From positions 186,001-250,000 of the forward strand of contig NZ_BMVM01000007.1 in NCBI RefSeq assembly GCF_014650715.1: 64,000 bases of DNA, read 5' to 3'. Positions 62,444-64,000 of this stretch are shown here, piece after piece. The DNA comes from Streptomyces bluensis. Lineage in GTDB: Bacteria; Actinomycetota; Actinomycetes; Streptomycetales; Streptomycetaceae. Numbering within the stretch: position 1 is the stretch's first letter; each line of letters opens with the position of its first letter. The position numbers and the translations under genes were made by a program. The notes under the pieces were generated by a model. It saw only the letters and a list, made by a program, of their open reading frames with translations, was not told the origin of the DNA and searched no databases.

Positions 62444-62992
62444 ATGGAAGACCGACTGGCCCGACTCCGCATCCGTGAGATGACCCTGGCCGACTGCCGT
62501 GCCGTCGCCGAGATACGGATCGGCGGCTGGCGAACCGCGTACGCGGGGATGATCCCGCAGGCGTACCTCGACCGGCTCGACGTGGACGCGGACGCCGAAC
62601 GGCGGTGCGGTCACCTGGAGAAGGGCAACGCGGAGGTCGTGAACCTGGTCGCGGAGCGGCACGGCGAGGTCGTCGGCTGGGCCTGCCACGGGCCGTACCG
62701 GGAGGGTGAAGTCCGCACGGACGACGCCGAGTTGTACGCCGTCTACGTGCGGCCGGGTCACTTCTCGACAGGCGTGGGCCGGGCGCTGCTCCGGGAGTCG
62801 GCCCAGCGGTGCGCGATCGCCGGGCACGAGCGGATGCTGCTGTGGGTGCTGAAGGACAACGTCCGCGCGCGCCGCTTCTACGAGAGTCACGGCTTCACCC
62901 CGGACGGCGCCGAGGAGCCCTTCGAGGTGGACGGGGTGGCAGTGCCCGAGGTGCGTTACGTGCGTGCCCTCGGGGACATGGCTTCCGCCTGA
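62444..62992 (+). CDS. GNAT acetyltransferase
   Basis: The 182-residue protein has the GNAT core: IREMTLADCRAVAEIRIGGW, the motif-A strand AELYAVYVRPGHFSTGVGRA (acetyl-CoA binding, near 112) and LLWVLKDNVRARRFYESHGF. The acceptor is unknown. The stop is only 4 nt from the stop of the convergent HEAT-repeat gene. Confidence 0.9.
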   Translation: MEDRLARLRIREMTLADCRAVAEIRIGGWRTAYAGMIPQAYLDRLDVDADAERRCGHLEKGNAEVVNLVAERHGEVVGWACHGPYREGEVRTDDAELYAVYVRPGHFSTGVGRALLRESAQRCAIAGHERMLLWVLKDNVRARRFYESHGFTPDGAEEPFEVDGVAVPEVRYVRALGDMASA

Positions 62993-62996
62993 CGCC

Positions 62997-63569
62997 TCAC
63001 TGCTTGGGCAGTCGCTTCAGCGCCGCGGCCGCCGCCTCCGCGAGGGCCGGGTGGGCGAGCGCCTCGTTGAGCAGGGGGCGGGCCCGTTCGTCGCCGAGCG
63101 CGCCCAGCCCCTCCACACAGGCGAGGGCGACCAGGCGGTACGGATCGTGCGGCCGCAGCCGCCGCGCCAGCGTGGTGATCAGAGCGGGCACGGCCTCGGG
63201 AGCACGCAGCGCCACCAGGAGGCGTACGGGGTGCAGGGCGTAGGCGACGCGGAGTTCGTTGGTGGCGAGCGCGGCGGCAGCGCGGGCGGTGCGCGGATCG
63301 CCCAGCCGGGCCAGGGCGTGCGCGGCGGAGGCGCAGCGCGGCGGATCGCGGTGGTTGAGCAGCAGGACGAGGGGCTCGAAGGCCCGCCGGTCCCCGGCGA
63401 GGCCGAGCCGGAAGGCGGCCAGCTCCCGTGCCCACAGCGGCCGCGCGGGGGCGGAGAGCACACCGGCCAGTTCGTCGAGGTCACGGGTCGCCAGGAGCCG
63501 CTGGTAGGCGACCGAGGCTCCCGACTCCTGCCGTAAGCGTTCCGTGAGTGCTCGCGACGCTTCGTCCAT
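62997..63569 (-). CDS. HEAT-repeat protein
   Basis: The 190-residue protein consists of Ala/Leu-rich helical pairs of HEAT type (LARLGDPRTARAAAALATNE, LACVEGLGALGDERARPLL). Such proteins are scaffolds; no enzymatic motif is visible. The ATG at 63569 gives a compact protein of usual length, whereas the longer frame upstream is not supported. Confidence 0.75.
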   Translation of the reverse strand: MDEASRALTERLRQESGASVAYQRLLATRDLDELAGVLSAPARPLWARELAAFRLGLAGDRRAFEPLVLLLNHRDPPRCASAAHALARLGDPRTARAAAALATNELRVAYALHPVRLLVALRAPEAVPALITTLARRLRPHDPYRLVALACVEGLGALGDERARPLLNEALAHPALAEAAAAALKRLPKQ

Positions 63570-63962
63570 GGCACCGAGCCTACGGTCGCCACGGCCGCGT
63601 CGGGGAGGTACATCACACAAACACGGGGACTGGCGCGCTCGTTACTCGCGGGTTAAGCTCAGACGAGCGAGCCACTCGCTCGTGTACCTCCTCGTGGTGG
63701 CCTGGTGACGCAGCCGCCGCGAGCGTTGTCGGTTCGGTACCTCGGGTACCTCAGTGCGACTCGGCTTGGGACAGGGCCGGTCGGTCATCACCGTTCGCCG
63801 GGCGTGTGCACGCCGCTGGCGACGGAACCGGGCGTGTGCGCTGAGCGGCGCCGCTCAGTAGCCCGGCAACACCCGCACACCGCGCTCCCTTTCGGCACCC
63901 GGTGCGTTCTTCGGCGCGGCCGGGCGCACTCCCAGTCGTCACCCTCACTCCTGGAGTCCCCG
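63570..63962. other. Long leader region upstream of the right-edge gene
   Basis: About 390 bp without a supported gene. It contains a stem-loop (8-bp stem, 63663-63670 with 63676-63683), an 18-nt palindrome (63841-63858) and the direct repeat CCGGGCGTGTGC at about 63798 and 63829. It may be promoter plus a structured 5' leader. Confidence 0.5.
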
Positions 63963-64000
63963 ATGGCCACTCCCCTGTCCGACACCTCTCCGTCCCCCCT
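63963..64000 (+). CDS. Start of a gene that leaves the window
   Basis: ATG at 63963 with GGAG 8-11 nt upstream opens MATPLSDTSPSPP..., a frame cut off by the right edge. Only about 12 codons are visible, so no function can be given. Confidence 0.5.
   Translation, partial: MATPLSDTSPSP

Overview
The window is high-GC actinobacterial DNA and almost certainly comes from a Streptomyces chromosome. The evidence is strong third-position GC bias, frequent GTG starts, many ATGA/GTGA stop-start overlaps, a complete Streptomyces-type gas vesicle locus (gvpO-A-F-G-Y-Z-J-L-S-K), a conservon (cvnA-E) ending in a CYP157-type P450, and a SigB/SigF-family sigma factor. I see no tRNA, rRNA, CRISPR array or intact insertion sequence.

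Layout. 1-15.4 kb is a stress and signalling region: a GAF (probably GAF-ANTAR) regulator fragment, a PAS-GAF sensor, a general-stress sigma factor, a pyruvate-oxidase-like ThDP enzyme, a decayed tannase, a hexapeptide acyltransferase fusion, then DUF2795, CBS, DJ-1 and large-subunit catalase genes, a secreted GH9 cellulase, a DinB-like protein, a DUF6158 protein and a baeRF/Rv2629-like protein. Several of these carry a GNNT-N15-GGGTAC promoter pattern of the Streptomyces SigB type. 15.4-20.7 kb holds a Tn3-type transposase scar, a MarR gene with an unusual start, an ABC-F protein, a PAP2-diacylglycerol kinase fusion, a methyltransferase and a tiny hydrophobic protein. 20.7-32.5 kb reads leftward: holin-like protein, SDR, NDH-2, transketolase, LigD polymerase domain and the ten-gene gvp operon. 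32.6-41.7 kb carries a VOC protein, an arginase-like protein, a GNAT protein, a secreted CocE-type hydrolase, and a tightly packed four-peptidase operon (M55, M20, S9, LD-carboxypeptidase).

42.2-51.6 kb is the most interesting part. A conservon with one rare TTA codon in cvnC runs directly into a four-gene diterpene operon (GGPP synthase, class II cyclase with a DxDD motif, P450, class I terpene synthase). From memory, this gene order matches the labdane operons of cyslabdan and raimonol producers, so a labdane-type product is the best guess. Just downstream, 52.3-52.5 kb encodes a small double-glycine-leader peptide with a Gly/Ala-rich, cysteine-free core and no recognisable modification enzyme nearby; this is the best candidate for something undescribed.

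52.8-64 kb contains a methyltransferase, a multidomain SpoIIE-type phosphatase/anti-sigma-like kinase, an MFS exporter fused to three carboxypeptidase-regulatory-like domains, an SRPBCC protein, an Rv2578c-type radical SAM protein behind LexA-like boxes, a secreted TAP-like peptidase, a GNAT protein, a HEAT-repeat protein and the first codons of a gene that runs off the window.
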